Source: Rosettibacter primus
GTDB lineage: Bacteria > Bacteroidota > Ignavibacteria > Ignavibacteriales > Melioribacteraceae
NCBI RefSeq assembly: GCF_036860675.1
Contig: NZ_JAYKGK010000013.1
Location: 1 to 64,000 of the forward strand
Length of the DNA stretch: 64,000 nucleotides
Reading direction: 5' to 3'
Below, in pieces: positions 8,187 through 18,170 of the stretch (position 1 is its first letter; every line of letters starts with the position of its first letter). The notes under the pieces were generated by a model. It was given only the letters and a program-made list of their open reading frames with translations. It ran no database searches and was not told the origin of the DNA. The position numbers and the translations under genes were made by a program.

Positions 8187-9458
8187 TTAAGTTCTTTTAC
8201 TTAATACTTCAGCTTCATACTTCTGAATTTCTTTAATATAATCTTCGCCGATAGGCACATTATTTATCATGCAGTAGTAATCATAAATTGCTCCAAATGG
8301 TTTTGTCTTCATAATTTCGAGATAAGCCAGACGTTCAAAGAATTTTCCATTTTCTTCTAATTCTCTTAACATCTTTGTTGGTTCTAACATTGCATATAAA
8401 AATGCCAATTGAGTTGCTCTTGTTCCAATTACATAAGCACCGATACGATTAATTGAACCATCAAAAAAGTCGAGTCCAATATTTACACGGTTCAAAGCAT
8501 TTGCTCTTACAATTTCCTGTGCAATTAGTTGAATTTCATCATTAAATATTACTACATGGTCGCTATCCCATCGAACACCACGACTTATATGTAATAACAA
8601 TTCATCAACAAAAAGAAGCAATGATGAAATTTTATCTCCTATCTGTTCAGTAGGATGAAAATGACCGCAGTCAATACAAATCATTTTATTATTTTTTACA
8701 GCATAACCCATGTAGAACTCATGAGAGCCAACAACCATTGATTCAGAACCAATGCCAAATAATTTACTTTCAAGTGAATCTTTCAAATAATTTTTTGGAT
8801 AATCAATTTTAAAAATTTCATCAAGAGAATCTTTCAACAAAGCTCGATGAGTATAACGGTCAACAGGAATATCTTTTGAACCATCTGGAATCCAAATATT
8901 ATTAATGCATGGAGTTCCTAATTGTTTACCAATTTCAGCGGCAATTTCTCTTGTTCTTTTTACATGTTCTATCCAGAATTTACGATGTTGTTCATTTTTA
9001 CTTGAAAGAGTAAAGCCGTCATCAGCATAAGGGTGAGAAAAACAAGTTGGATTAAAATCAATACCAATATTTAATTTCTTTGCCCAATCAATCCAGCTTT
9101 GAAAATGTTTTACTTCAATTTGGTCGCGGTCAACTTTTTTACCTTGAAAATCTCCATAAATAGCATGAAGATTAAGGCGTTGTTTGCCCGGAAGGAGACT
9201 CATGACTTTTTCCAAATCTGTACGTAGTTGTTCTAATGTTCTTGCTTTTCCCGGATAATTCCCAGTCACCTGAATTCCACCACCGTTTAATTCAGAATCA
9301 GGTGTTTCAAATCCTCCAACATCATCAGCTTGCCAACAATGCAAACTAATTTTTATATCATTTAGCTTTTTCAAAACTTCATCTGTATCAATGCCAAGTT
9401 CAGCATAAAGTTCTTTAGCTTTTTGATATAATTGTTCAATTGATTTTTCGTTTTTCAT
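8187..9458 (-). CDS. rhaA: L-rhamnose isomerase
   Basis: A 423-aa cytoplasmic enzyme that converts L-rhamnose to L-rhamnulose. It follows E. coli RhaA (419 aa) closely from ISLHCWQADDVGGFE through GNYPGKART, FNPTCFSHPYADDGFTLS, WIPDGSKDI, ESKLFGIGSES, CGHFHPTE and WDSDHVV to INRIGAYVIGTR. The start is set at the ATG at 9458: GGAGG lies 6 nt upstream, whereas an in-frame TTG four codons earlier has no ribosome site. It is 25 bp downstream of rhaT and part of a rhaM-rhaT-rhaA run. It is the RhaA type, not the shorter RhaI type. The phosphorylating step is encoded about 28 kb away (rhaB). Confidence 0.95.
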   Translation of the reverse strand: MKNEKSIEQLYQKAKELYAELGIDTDEVLKKLNDIKISLHCWQADDVGGFETPDSELNGGGIQVTGNYPGKARTLEQLRTDLEKVMSLLPGKQRLNLHAIYGDFQGKKVDRDQIEVKHFQSWIDWAKKLNIGIDFNPTCFSHPYADDGFTLSSKNEQHRKFWIEHVKRTREIAAEIGKQLGTPCINNIWIPDGSKDIPVDRYTHRALLKDSLDEIFKIDYPKNYLKDSLESKLFGIGSESMVVGSHEFYMGYAVKNNKMICIDCGHFHPTEQIGDKISSLLLFVDELLLHISRGVRWDSDHVVIFNDEIQLIAQEIVRANALNRVNIGLDFFDGSINRIGAYVIGTRATQLAFLYAMLEPTKMLRELEENGKFFERLAYLEIMKTKPFGAIYDYYCMINNVPIGEDYIKEIQKYEAEVLSKRT

Positions 9459-9483
9459 CAGAACCTCCAAAAGTTTAGTAGAA

Positions 9484-10524
9484 TTATAATTTAATTACGA
9501 AAGTTGACAGAATAAGAAGAACAAGACCAAGTATTAAAGTAGAAATTGTTTTTGTGCCTGCGCCCTTCCATTCTTTTAATAGAATTCCCCAGACATTACT
9601 GAAAAGAATATTCAAAGCCATCAATATACTCCAGCCAAATACAAACATTTCGGCAGTAAGTTTACTTTGTCCCATTCCAAAGAAAAAGAATTGCAAATAC
9701 CAGAGTGTTCCACCTAATAAACAGAATAATAAATTATTGACTAAAACTTTTTTATCAACTGAATAATAGTCACGAAAAGTCTTATTCTTAAAATTCAGAT
9801 ACATGCAATAGACAAAGTTTGTTAAAAATCCTCCAAACATTACAAAGATGTATGCAGGATTAACAACAAACAAAGGGTCAGTATTATATTCTGCAGCAAC
9901 CTTTTGAATTGCATAACCGGCATCAATAACTCCTGGAATTCCATTAATTCCATAATTAAAACAAGCACTCATTAATCCTGAGAGAACAGCGATTAACAAA
10001 CCTTTTTTAAGTGCAAAATCTTTTATTGCTTTTTTTCTATCTTCTTCAGGCATATTACGAGACCTCAATACGCCTGCATATCCAACTATTGCAATACCAA
10101 CAACACAAATTGAAACCCCAATAAGAATTAATCTCCCTTCATGAGTAGCAAATAAATTTCTGCCGGAGACAAAAGGAGGAATAAGAGTACCAAGTGCAGC
10201 AGTAAAGCCAAGAGCAACGGATTGTCCAAGTCCAACACCAAGATATCGCATACTCAAACCAAAAGTAAGACCGCCCACACCCCAGAGTGCACCAAAAATC
10301 AATGCGCCCCAAATTGCAGAAGTTGGCGAATTAGCTAAAACTTCTCCTAAATTTGGAACAGTGAAGTATGCAAATATCCATGGTGCTATAATCCAAGAAA
10401 TAACTCCCTGAACAATCCAGTAGGATTCCCAAGCCCATTCTTTTATTTTTTTTATGGGAACATAAAAACTAGCTGCACACATACTTCCAATTGCAATAAG
10501 TATAATACTCATTAATGAATCCAT
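9484..10524 (-). CDS. rhaT: L-rhamnose/proton symporter
   Basis: A 346-aa inner-membrane protein with about ten hydrophobic segments, similar in length and sequence to E. coli RhaT (344 aa). Shared landmarks are AASFYVPIKKIKEWAWES near the N-terminus, GALWGVGGLTFGLSMRYLG, the LKKGLLIAVLSG segment and LLGGTLWYLQFFFFGMG. It takes up L-rhamnose with protons. It is transcribed 18 bp after rhaM and 25 bp before rhaA. Its presence means that free rhamnose, released outside or in the periplasm, is the imported form. Confidence 0.95.
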   Translation of the reverse strand: MDSLMSIILIAIGSMCAASFYVPIKKIKEWAWESYWIVQGVISWIIAPWIFAYFTVPNLGEVLANSPTSAIWGALIFGALWGVGGLTFGLSMRYLGVGLGQSVALGFTAALGTLIPPFVSGRNLFATHEGRLILIGVSICVVGIAIVGYAGVLRSRNMPEEDRKKAIKDFALKKGLLIAVLSGLMSACFNYGINGIPGVIDAGYAIQKVAAEYNTDPLFVVNPAYIFVMFGGFLTNFVYCMYLNFKNKTFRDYYSVDKKVLVNNLLFCLLGGTLWYLQFFFFGMGQSKLTAEMFVFGWSILMALNILFSNVWGILLKEWKGAGTKTISTLILGLVLLILSTFVIKL

Positions 10525-10542
10525 AATAATTTCCTTATTTTA

Positions 10543-10857
10543 TTAATCCATATGAAAGACCATTTCTAAAGGAACAGAAATAGGAGAGAAATCTGGATTA
10601 GTTTCCATTATATCTGCCATATATTTCCACCATTTTTGAACAATTGGATTAAGACCCAAATCTTGTGATGAAGATTCACCAACTATTTTTTGAACTGCAA
10701 ATAGAGTATTTGTTTCTTCATCTAAAAAAATAGAATAATCCCTTACTCCACTTTGAGTTAGCAAATCTTTTAGTTCTGGCCAGATTTGGTCGTGTCTGCG
10801 TTTGTATTCTTCTTTGCAATTTGGTTTTAATTTCATTTTAAATGCGAATATTTTCAT
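10543..10857 (-). CDS. rhaM: L-rhamnose mutarotase
   Basis: A 104-aa protein that interconverts alpha and beta anomers of L-rhamnose. RhaM landmarks are present: RRHDQIWPEL near residues 20-30, the YSIFLDEETNTLFAV strand, and QKWWKYMADIMETNPDFSP. The start at 10857 gives exactly the E. coli RhaM length and has GGAG 6 nt upstream. An ATG four codons earlier lacks a site. It sits between the GH105 gene and rhaT in the same direction. Confidence 0.93.
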   Translation of the reverse strand: MKIFAFKMKLKPNCKEEYKRRHDQIWPELKDLLTQSGVRDYSIFLDEETNTLFAVQKIVGESSSQDLGLNPIVQKWWKYMADIMETNPDFSPISVPLEMVFHMD

Positions 10858-10938
10858 GTGCAGCTCCATAAAATTTTTATTAGTAATAAATTTATTTATA
10901 ATACTAAATCTTCATATCAGCGATAAGATCCAATGCAG

Positions 10939-12183
10939 CTACTTTTGATTTAATGTTTTCTTTAACTTAATTATTTCAATACCCGCATCTATTACTGCCC
11001 CAAGTCCATGTTTTTCATTTAATCTTGCGGGACGTTCATAGTAGAAAACCAAATTATCTTCAATGCCAGTTCCTACACAAATATCTTTAACCTGCCCGTC
11101 AAGTTGAATTTTATATTCCTTCAAACCTTCCCAGCCTTTTAGAGCAATTGAAGCATAACGTTTATCGAGCCAGCCTTGATTTACTGCTCGAGCAATACAG
11201 TAAACAAACATAGCAGTACATGAGGATTCGAGATAAGAATCATTTTTATCGAGCAATTGATGCCATAGACCTTCTTTGCTTTGATATTTAGCAATTCCAA
11301 GAATTTGTCTTTCGAGGTCTTTGATAATATCTTCTCTTCCTGGATAATTTTCAGGCAAAAAATTCAACAGATGAACTTTTGCCATCATTACCCAGCCATT
11401 ACATCTGCCCCAATGCGCTACTCCATTTCTTTTGAGGTCAGTATAATAGCAATGCCAGTATAATTCTTTATTATTATCCCAGAGATACTTAGAAAAATTT
11501 TTAACCTGTGTTATAGCATCGTCCCAGTATTTTTTATCTCCTGAAAATTTACCCATTCTTGCGAGGAATGGAACACTCATATACAAATCATCAGCCCATA
11601 AAGTCATTCTGTAAGGAAAACTGCGAACTAATGTTCCATCTTCAATTCGTTCCTGTCCTTTAGTTATATGATTTGCAGTGTTCTCAATATATTTTTTATA
11701 ATCATCACGTTTAACAAACTCATAAACATCAATCATACTTGCACCCATAGCCCCGCAATCATCCAACTCTCGCATTGTCCAGAGTTGACCAAATGGGAAA
11801 GTGTAATGTGGTCCATCTTTTTCTTTATTATATCTTGCCTGAAAATATTTATAATTATCCATACCAAAAGCCACATGCTCTGCAGCATAATCAGCATATT
11901 TTTTATCGCCTGTGAATTTAGATAAATTGATTAATGCCATATTCAAAACACCATTAGTATAATGCCATTCACCAAATGAATTTAAGAATCTTAATTTAGC
12001 TCCTTCAGGAACATTTTTTGTCGATTTAAATATTTCCCCAGTGTTGATATCCTTAAAACCTAATTCACCGTGTTCGAGAATGTAATCTGCAACTCTTCTT
12101 ACAATCAATTCATCTACATCATTTTGTGCGAAAGAAACTTTACTTATAAAGAAGATTAATAAAAAGATTAATAATCGTTTCAC
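10939..12183 (-). CDS. GH105 unsaturated rhamnogalacturonyl hydrolase, secreted
   Basis: A 414-aa (alpha/alpha)6-barrel enzyme with a signal peptide (about residues 1-19, ending SFAQ). GH105/GH88-type signatures are MRELDDCGAMGASMIDVYE, TLWADDLYMSVPFLARM with the conserved aspartates, the YWHCYYTD strand, HWGRCNGWVMMA, and LESSCTAMFVYCIARAV. YteR/YesR-type enzymes remove the 4,5-unsaturated galacturonate that pectate and rhamnogalacturonan lyases leave at the non-reducing end, which exposes rhamnose. It is 16 bp from the PL22-like gene. The signal peptide suggests a periplasmic location, unlike the cytoplasmic Bacillus enzymes. Confidence 0.85.
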   Translation of the reverse strand: MKRLLIFLLIFFISKVSFAQNDVDELIVRRVADYILEHGELGFKDINTGEIFKSTKNVPEGAKLRFLNSFGEWHYTNGVLNMALINLSKFTGDKKYADYAAEHVAFGMDNYKYFQARYNKEKDGPHYTFPFGQLWTMRELDDCGAMGASMIDVYEFVKRDDYKKYIENTANHITKGQERIEDGTLVRSFPYRMTLWADDLYMSVPFLARMGKFSGDKKYWDDAITQVKNFSKYLWDNNKELYWHCYYTDLKRNGVAHWGRCNGWVMMAKVHLLNFLPENYPGREDIIKDLERQILGIAKYQSKEGLWHQLLDKNDSYLESSCTAMFVYCIARAVNQGWLDKRYASIALKGWEGLKEYKIQLDGQVKDICVGTGIEDNLVFYYERPARLNEKHGLGAVIDAGIEIIKLKKTLNQK

Positions 12184-12199
12184 TGCTATTCCTCCTATT

Positions 12200-13555
12200 T
12201 TATTTTGATTTGTGAAAATTTCTTTTTAACCATTCATCTGGAACTGGAATTAAACAAAGGTTCATTGCCTTTCCATCTTCAGAAATCATTGCTGATTGAA
12301 TTAGAATTTTTTTACTATCAGGACTAAATGATGGATGTGGATGGTCCTGTGCAGTAATTTTATGATTAGTTGAAAGTAAAATCATTTCATGTGTATAACG
12401 GTCAATCAAATAAATTTCACGTGCAAAATCGTCTCCTGCTAAAAATCTCCCATCTGATGATCCAGCAACATGCCAGAATCCGCTGCCGTAAGGTATTTGT
12501 CCTGCAATAGTCATCTCTCTTGTATTAATATTTACAACTGCAAGTCCTGTGGGTTTTTCTCTTGTGCCGCAATTTCCCCATTCAATTTCCTGCCCTAAAT
12601 CTTCCCCGCTCTGCTTAATATCTGTTAATATATTTTCAGAAGTGCCGGGAATTTTTCGATGACCCATTAACGCAAAAGCAACTTCGTCGGGAGTTATAAC
12701 AACTTCATGAGTTACCCATTCATATGGTGCTTCTGGGTAAAGCGGTCTTAATCCTGTACCATCAGAATTTACAATCCACGTACGTTGAGGAGATTTACCA
12801 CCTGTTTCCCAGCAAAATAAAATTTGACCTGGAACCCAAGGATTACTTTGAACATGTCCCACCTGAAAAGGTACCGATACTACATACTTAAGTTCGCCTG
12901 TTTTAATATTTATTCCAGCTATTCCACCCGCTCCTGCACCCATATTACGAGGACCATAGTTACCTTCGATTTTAGTTCCTTCTGGCAAATGTTTCATTGC
13001 TTTATTACGACCTACACGAAACCAGACCCATTCTTCATCAGCATCTAATGCTAAATCGCCACTGGCTTCATACTCTGCTGGAATTATTCCACAAACTCTT
13101 TGATAATGTGATTTATCTTTCAAATTACCTGATTTACTGTCATTAAATAATTCATCCAATTTTACTTCGATAATTTCTTGTGAACCGTTCATATCATGTG
13201 AATTTCTCATGCAATATAATTTCATCGATTTTCTCGCAACAAGCGGAGAACCTAAATATCCACCTTCTGTAACTTGAATAATTTCACCGGTTTTTTCATT
13301 TACAGCCATCACTTCACCTCTTACACGCCGAGATCTGAAAATAATCCATTGCCCATCAGATGTCCATTGATTATGTGTCGGATATATTTTTGAATCCCCA
13401 AAAGATTTGCTTGTTAAAAAAATTAGTTCAACACCTGTAATTGGGTCGGTTACAATTTTTTTCTCTGACGGAAAGCGAGTACCAATTTGTGCTTTTAAAT
13501 TTGAGCATATCACTAAAAAAATTACAACTGCAATTAACGATTTAATACTTCTCAT
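12200..13555 (-). CDS. Oligogalacturonate lyase-like (PL22-type) beta-propeller protein
   Basis: A 451-aa protein with a signal peptide (about residues 1-22) and seven-bladed-propeller style repeats of the TolB / PL22 type. Supporting motifs are FRSRRVRGEVMAVNEKTGEI (blade), WVTHEVVITPDEVAFALMG and AQDHPHPSFSPDSKKIL. The last carries the Q/H/H cluster reminiscent of metal-binding residues in oligogalacturonate lyase. PL22 enzymes cleave short oligogalacturonates by beta-elimination. The family position is likely but not certain, because propeller proteins look alike. It is 16 bp upstream of the GH105 gene, which would act on its unsaturated products. Confidence 0.6.
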   Translation of the reverse strand: MRSIKSLIAVVIFLVICSNLKAQIGTRFPSEKKIVTDPITGVELIFLTSKSFGDSKIYPTHNQWTSDGQWIIFRSRRVRGEVMAVNEKTGEIIQVTEGGYLGSPLVARKSMKLYCMRNSHDMNGSQEIIEVKLDELFNDSKSGNLKDKSHYQRVCGIIPAEYEASGDLALDADEEWVWFRVGRNKAMKHLPEGTKIEGNYGPRNMGAGAGGIAGINIKTGELKYVVSVPFQVGHVQSNPWVPGQILFCWETGGKSPQRTWIVNSDGTGLRPLYPEAPYEWVTHEVVITPDEVAFALMGHRKIPGTSENILTDIKQSGEDLGQEIEWGNCGTREKPTGLAVVNINTREMTIAGQIPYGSGFWHVAGSSDGRFLAGDDFAREIYLIDRYTHEMILLSTNHKITAQDHPHPSFSPDSKKILIQSAMISEDGKAMNLCLIPVPDEWLKRNFHKSK

Positions 13556-13822
13556 TTTCAGTTCTCACTTTTATTATATATGGAAAACAATAAATATGTT
13601 TTTGATAGATTAGATTGCTCTTTAATAAATCATTTTCTCCTAAAAACAACGTAAAAGATTGATACCTATCTAAATATTTTGGGGAAATATGATAAGTAGA
13701 ATGAAGTAAGTGTTTTTCCATAATAAATGTATTCAAATTTATTCTAAAGTAAATTGTTAAAAAATATTTTAAGATTTTTAGATAAATAATTATTCCGAGA
13801 AATTAAAACGACTATTTAATTT

Positions 13823-16800
13823 TTATTTCAATCGGTATACTTTGAAATCATCAACTTCTTGATGTGATTTAACTGTTCGAAAACCAAAATAGCCTTCTTT
13901 TATTGGTTCTTTATCTGTAAAAGAGAAATATTCTTCACCATCAACATAAAGTTTTGTAGTGCCATTATAAACCACAATTTGAATTAAATAATTTTTGTTT
14001 GGTTTGAGCAAATGATCTTGATCTTGAAAATCAAATATAAGCGTACGTTCTCCATTCCCCTCATACTTTCTAAAACGAGTAGTAGTGTTATAATTTCCAC
14101 CAATTCCAGCATAATAAAGTCGAAGTGAATCATAATCAGCTAATGTTCCATCTCTAGTAAATAAGTTTTCTCTGCGTGGGTCTGTAGCCATCCAGAATTG
14201 ATTGAGGTCAGATAATCTATCATTGTAACCATTATTAACAATAACTTTTCGATTATATTCAATCAAAATATTTCCAGATAATTTTTTGTTGAACCAGACA
14301 GTTGCACCATGTTCTACATCAATAATCAATTTCCCATCTTTCACTTCAACTTTTGTGTAAGGAGAGCTTTTAGTCTCTACAACCCAATTACTCAAATCAT
14401 TGTCAAAATTATCTTCATAAAGTAATTCACCTTTTTCAAATTGATTGATTGAATTTAATTTCAAAATATTACCATCAGATAAAGGAATATTTTCTGGGAT
14501 ATCATTACCAATCAAATCAAGCAACTCTATAGCATTAAGACACCATTGAGCGGTATTGTTAGTGGATACCCATTTAACTTCGTAAATTGGTTGTAAACTT
14601 TGAATAGAATCAAATTTTTCCATTTCGAAATTTGTCTGGAATTGTCTTGAGCCGTAATTGAAAAATTCTTTCCATGCTCTTTCAGCATAAGATTTGTCAC
14701 CTGTAACTTTTGCATAATATGCTGGCAACCGAGAATACCATGGACCTGGTGTTCCTAATTCTACAGCTTTACCAAATTCTTTTTGAATTTCTTCTTTTGG
14801 AGCTCCATATAATTTGCAGAATTGCAACCAGAGTTTATCCCATTTTTTATCTTTCAAAAGATTAGATAATTCGAAAGCTACTTCTGGTCCTCCCATCAAA
14901 ACTGATAAATGAGCCGAACCTATATCATTTTGACTCAAGCGAAATAATTTGTAAGTTTTTGGATCGTATCCAAAAGCCGCATCTTTACCTGAGAAAAATC
15001 CAAAAGGCATTTCATATAAAGAATTGACTCCAATCATAATACGGTCACGGTATTTTGTGTCACCCGTACGTTCCCATTCTGTCATCCAGTTACCAACCAA
15101 TGCAAGCCAATCAGGTCCAACACGAGCATGTGTGGGATATTGGCTTTTTTCTAAAATTAAACGAAGCGGGTCATACTTGCCAATAGCTTCATTTGCAGCA
15201 TCAACAACTTCACGCATTAAATCGCCAGTGCGCTCATCTGTTGTTAAATAATAATAGAATCGTTTAAGAGCTGCTTGTGAGATACGAACTTCTTTAGCAC
15301 CGCAGCCCCAGTGAATCACATTATGACGCGAACCCAATCCTTTAAAAGGACCAAGATGATATACATCAACTTCACCAGTGTGACGTGTCATCGCTTCAGC
15401 CATGCGGAAAATATCTTCACGCCCAGAACGCAAATAGCTGTACCATAGCCACATATTCGGCATTAATTCTGTATTGTCCCATGCAAAGCCACCAATATCA
15501 TATTTCCATGTATGTCTTCTAAAATCATAACTATGTTGAATATCACCATAATGCCAGAATCCATACCAATGACGCTGTTCCACTTCTAATTTATAATATT
15601 CAAAAGCCTTATCGAGTTGTTCTTCCAACCAACTTTTAGTATTTGTGCTTCTATCTGGCAAACTCCATATTCCAAAAACTTTAACACTATGAATATATTC
15701 TGGAGATGCAGCAAGTAAAGGTGGATTGTTTCCTATCTTCACAATTTTATTTAGAGTTTCATAAGAGGGAACATTTGAAGTAGCATATAACATTATTTCA
15801 GAAGTTCGCCCAATTCCAGTTGCAATACTATATCCTGGTTGAACATCTTCGTAACTTGCAATTAAGTCATGACCATAAGCAAGGGTATCGTAATGCCTCA
15901 TATCCATAGCTTCTGCATCAGGAGTCCACAACCAGATTTTTAGTTGCGAAGTATCTTTTTTTACATTATTAATTTCTAATGCAGATGGGAATGATTGCCA
16001 GAAATCTCTTAAACAAACAGTCAATCCACCAGATACATCTCCAACAAAAGCCAGACCTGTTGAACGATGACCATATCCTGCATCTATCCATGTACTTTTA
16101 TCATTTGTTCTTTTTAATACTCGAAAACCATCAGCATTTAATTGAACTAATTTAAAATCATTCCATGAAGCCCAATTTTTTATTAGTTGTTGCTGTCTTT
16201 CAGAAAATGTTTCATATTCTGGTATCCGTTCCCCAATTAGTTGTTTAGAATAAAGCTTTTCATCTCTATCAAGTGGAAATCTTCCTGTTAATGGCTGACA
16301 TGGTTCATCCCATAATCTTCCATCATCACCAGAAAAACGAATATGACGATTATACAATTGTTCATCAAGTGGAACATCAAAAACTAATCCCAATCCTCGA
16401 ATAAAATCCACTTGCTGATTTCCATCATAAATAATTGTGTGCACTATACGAATTGATTGTAACCCTGCATAAAAATAAAATCGAATAATAAACGGCAGCC
16501 AGCTTCTTCTATTTGATTCTGAAATATGTTTACCTTCTACTTTTATTACTGCTCTTATAGGGCCATTTTGTTCAATTGTAACTTTTTCAATATGACCAGT
16601 AAACAATTCTTTAGCAGGTTGTAAACCGATTTCAGCATCTGGGCCATTCTGTAAAATGCATACTAATTTTCCACCTGTTGAAATTTGGTTATCATCTAAT
16701 TTAATATATCGAATAATTTGATTTCCTTGTTTTGGAATAACACACTGTATTACTCCAGTATTAACAAAAATATCTTCGCTATTTTCAATAACTTCAATTT

Positions 16801-17179
16801 TTTTATTGTAATTAGAAATTTCTTTTTTGACAATATCCAGGTGGAAAATTGAGTCTTTATCAGATTCAACTACTGTGCTTAATCCAATCCATTTCAAAGT
16901 ACCATTAGGCCAAAAAGCTAAGGGCCAGGATTGAACAGGTAAAATATGACCTTGAGAATTCTTTAATTGAAATTTTGTTGATGGAGCAAATTTCCCTTCC
17001 GGCAGAGGCACACCCCAGCTAATTCCTGCAGGTAATGAAGGTGGACTTCCACCAAGCCATGATAATTTTATAGACTGGATATTTTGAGCTTTAACCGGGA
17101 TTTGTAATATACTATCAATAATAAAAAACATTGATATAAAAATGAATTTAATAAAGTTTGAATTTCGAGAGCCAATCAT
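13823..17179 (-). CDS. Exo-rhamnogalacturonan lyase family protein (PL26 / YetA-like) with DUF6250-like domain
   Basis: An 1118-aa secreted protein with a signal sequence of about 31 residues ending VKAQ. Residues about 35-130 match the PcRGLX/YetA N-terminal barrel (PAGISWGVPLPEGKF, SWPLAFWPNGTLKWIGLS). A long central beta-sandwich plus (alpha/alpha) toroid follows, with HWYGFWHYGDIQHSYD and RHNVIHWGCGAKEVRIS. The last about 210 residues (LLYEDNFDNDLSNWVVE through YFGFRTVKSHQEVDDF) form a concanavalin-like DUF6250-type domain. PL26 enzymes remove terminal unsaturated disaccharide units from rhamnogalacturonan I. No T9SS tail is present, so it is probably periplasmic. It stands alone, with gaps of over 170 bp on both sides. 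Confidence 0.78.
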   Translation of the reverse strand: MIGSRNSNFIKFIFISMFFIIDSILQIPVKAQNIQSIKLSWLGGSPPSLPAGISWGVPLPEGKFAPSTKFQLKNSQGHILPVQSWPLAFWPNGTLKWIGLSTVVESDKDSIFHLDIVKKEISNYNKKIEVIENSEDIFVNTGVIQCVIPKQGNQIIRYIKLDDNQISTGGKLVCILQNGPDAEIGLQPAKELFTGHIEKVTIEQNGPIRAVIKVEGKHISESNRRSWLPFIIRFYFYAGLQSIRIVHTIIYDGNQQVDFIRGLGLVFDVPLDEQLYNRHIRFSGDDGRLWDEPCQPLTGRFPLDRDEKLYSKQLIGERIPEYETFSERQQQLIKNWASWNDFKLVQLNADGFRVLKRTNDKSTWIDAGYGHRSTGLAFVGDVSGGLTVCLRDFWQSFPSALEINNVKKDTSQLKIWLWTPDAEAMDMRHYDTLAYGHDLIASYEDVQPGYSIATGIGRTSEIMLYATSNVPSYETLNKIVKIGNNPPLLAASPEYIHSVKVFGIWSLPDRSTNTKSWLEEQLDKAFEYYKLEVEQRHWYGFWHYGDIQHSYDFRRHTWKYDIGGFAWDNTELMPNMWLWYSYLRSGREDIFRMAEAMTRHTGEVDVYHLGPFKGLGSRHNVIHWGCGAKEVRISQAALKRFYYYLTTDERTGDLMREVVDAANEAIGKYDPLRLILEKSQYPTHARVGPDWLALVGNWMTEWERTGDTKYRDRIMIGVNSLYEMPFGFFSGKDAAFGYDPKTYKLFRLSQNDIGSAHLSVLMGGPEVAFELSNLLKDKKWDKLWLQFCKLYGAPKEEIQKEFGKAVELGTPGPWYSRLPAYYAKVTGDKSYAERAWKEFFNYGSRQFQTNFEMEKFDSIQSLQPIYEVKWVSTNNTAQWCLNAIELLDLIGNDIPENIPLSDGNILKLNSINQFEKGELLYEDNFDNDLSNWVVETKSSPYTKVEVKDGKLIIDVEHGATVWFNKKLSGNILIEYNRKVIVNNGYNDRLSDLNQFWMATDPRRENLFTRDGTLADYDSLRLYYAGIGGNYNTTTRFRKYEGNGERTLIFDFQDQDHLLKPNKNYLIQIVVYNGTTKLYVDGEEYFSFTDKEPIKEGYFGFRTVKSHQEVDDFKVYRLK

Positions 17180-17351
17180 ATTTCACCAATTTTGTTAGAA
17201 TAATTCACTTTGCCCTCTTTACTAATAAAAATTGAGTAATATTTATTGATATTTGTTTTATTCGAATAAGAAATGAATTTAATATTATGCAGAAATTTTA
17301 TTTTCTTTAAAATTATTTACATTAAAAAATTTTTCGAATCAGGATGGCAAA

Positions 17352-18131
17352 TTATTGCTTCATATGATGAATATATTTTTCCAAATCCCTAATCGCAATA
17401 ACAATAAAATGGCGGTTATACATATATTCAATGTAATCTTTAAATAATTCAGGTGAAGTTGTAACCCATGGATGAGCATAATCAGGAACACCGTGAATTG
17501 TAAAGACTATTATTTCACCTGCTTTAGCATTTGTTAAAATATTCATCACTCTATTTTTCGCTTCATTAGTAGTGCCAGTTGTACTATAACTAGGAATTAA
17601 TAATGGATTATCGTTTAATGGATTATATTTTCTATTACCCCCTGTTCGAGCATATTTATACCCCATTTCTTGTAAAACCACTAATGCTAAATAGCTTGTA
17701 TCATAACCAGGATATGCAAATGAAACAGGTTTCGAAATTCCATACTCTTTGCATTTAATCTCAATATAACGTAACTGTTCATACAATTCCTGCTTGCTCA
17801 TTTTATTAACATGTTTATGACTGCGTGTATGATTCCCTATTTCAAAACCCATTTGATTTAGTTCTGCTATTTGCTTCCACGACATATATTTTGAAGAATC
17901 TTCAGGGACCTCGAATGGAAACTCGCAGATAAAGAAAGTAGCTCCAAAACCATATTTTTTCAAAAGTGGTGCTACATATGTATAATGAGTAATTGAAGCA
18001 TCATCAAATGTTAAAACAACAATAGGGCTATCTAATCTTGCATTTCTCTTCCTTTTAATTGCCTGATTATCATTGTAATGAAATAATACCAATATTGTAA
18101 TTAATAAAATTATGAATACAAATTTTTTCAT
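17352..18131 (-). CDS. Polysaccharide deacetylase (NodB / CE4 family)
   Basis: A 259-aa protein with an N-terminal hydrophobic segment (residues 4-18) that may be a signal peptide or membrane anchor. The NodB domain follows directly. The catalytic D-D pair is in VVLTFDDAS (D43, D44) and metal ligands are in NHTRSHKH (H101, H105). The substrate-groove motif is YPGYD (usual R-x-P-Y changed), and FTIHGVPDY carries the late histidine. CE4 enzymes remove N- or O-acetyl groups. In this cluster acetylated pectin is the likely target, but chitin or peptidoglycan cannot be excluded. Confidence 0.75.
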   Translation of the reverse strand: MKKFVFIILLITILVLFHYNDNQAIKRKRNARLDSPIVVLTFDDASITHYTYVAPLLKKYGFGATFFICEFPFEVPEDSSKYMSWKQIAELNQMGFEIGNHTRSHKHVNKMSKQELYEQLRYIEIKCKEYGISKPVSFAYPGYDTSYLALVVLQEMGYKYARTGGNRKYNPLNDNPLLIPSYSTTGTTNEAKNRVMNILTNAKAGEIIVFTIHGVPDYAHPWVTTSPELFKDYIEYMYNRHFIVIAIRDLEKYIHHMKQ

Positions 18132-18170
18132 TCTTTTATCACTAAGAAAATATTATTTAATTCAAGTTTA

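Noticed and set aside
13542..13736. 64-codon minus-strand frame just upstream of the PL22-like gene
   Set aside because: It overlaps the start of that gene, has no ribosome site and no recognisable domain.
17258..17269. Palindrome TTATTCGAATAA upstream of the PL26 gene
   Set aside because: It is a perfect 12-bp palindrome, but in AT-rich DNA and without a second copy before other pectin genes. It was not called as an operator.
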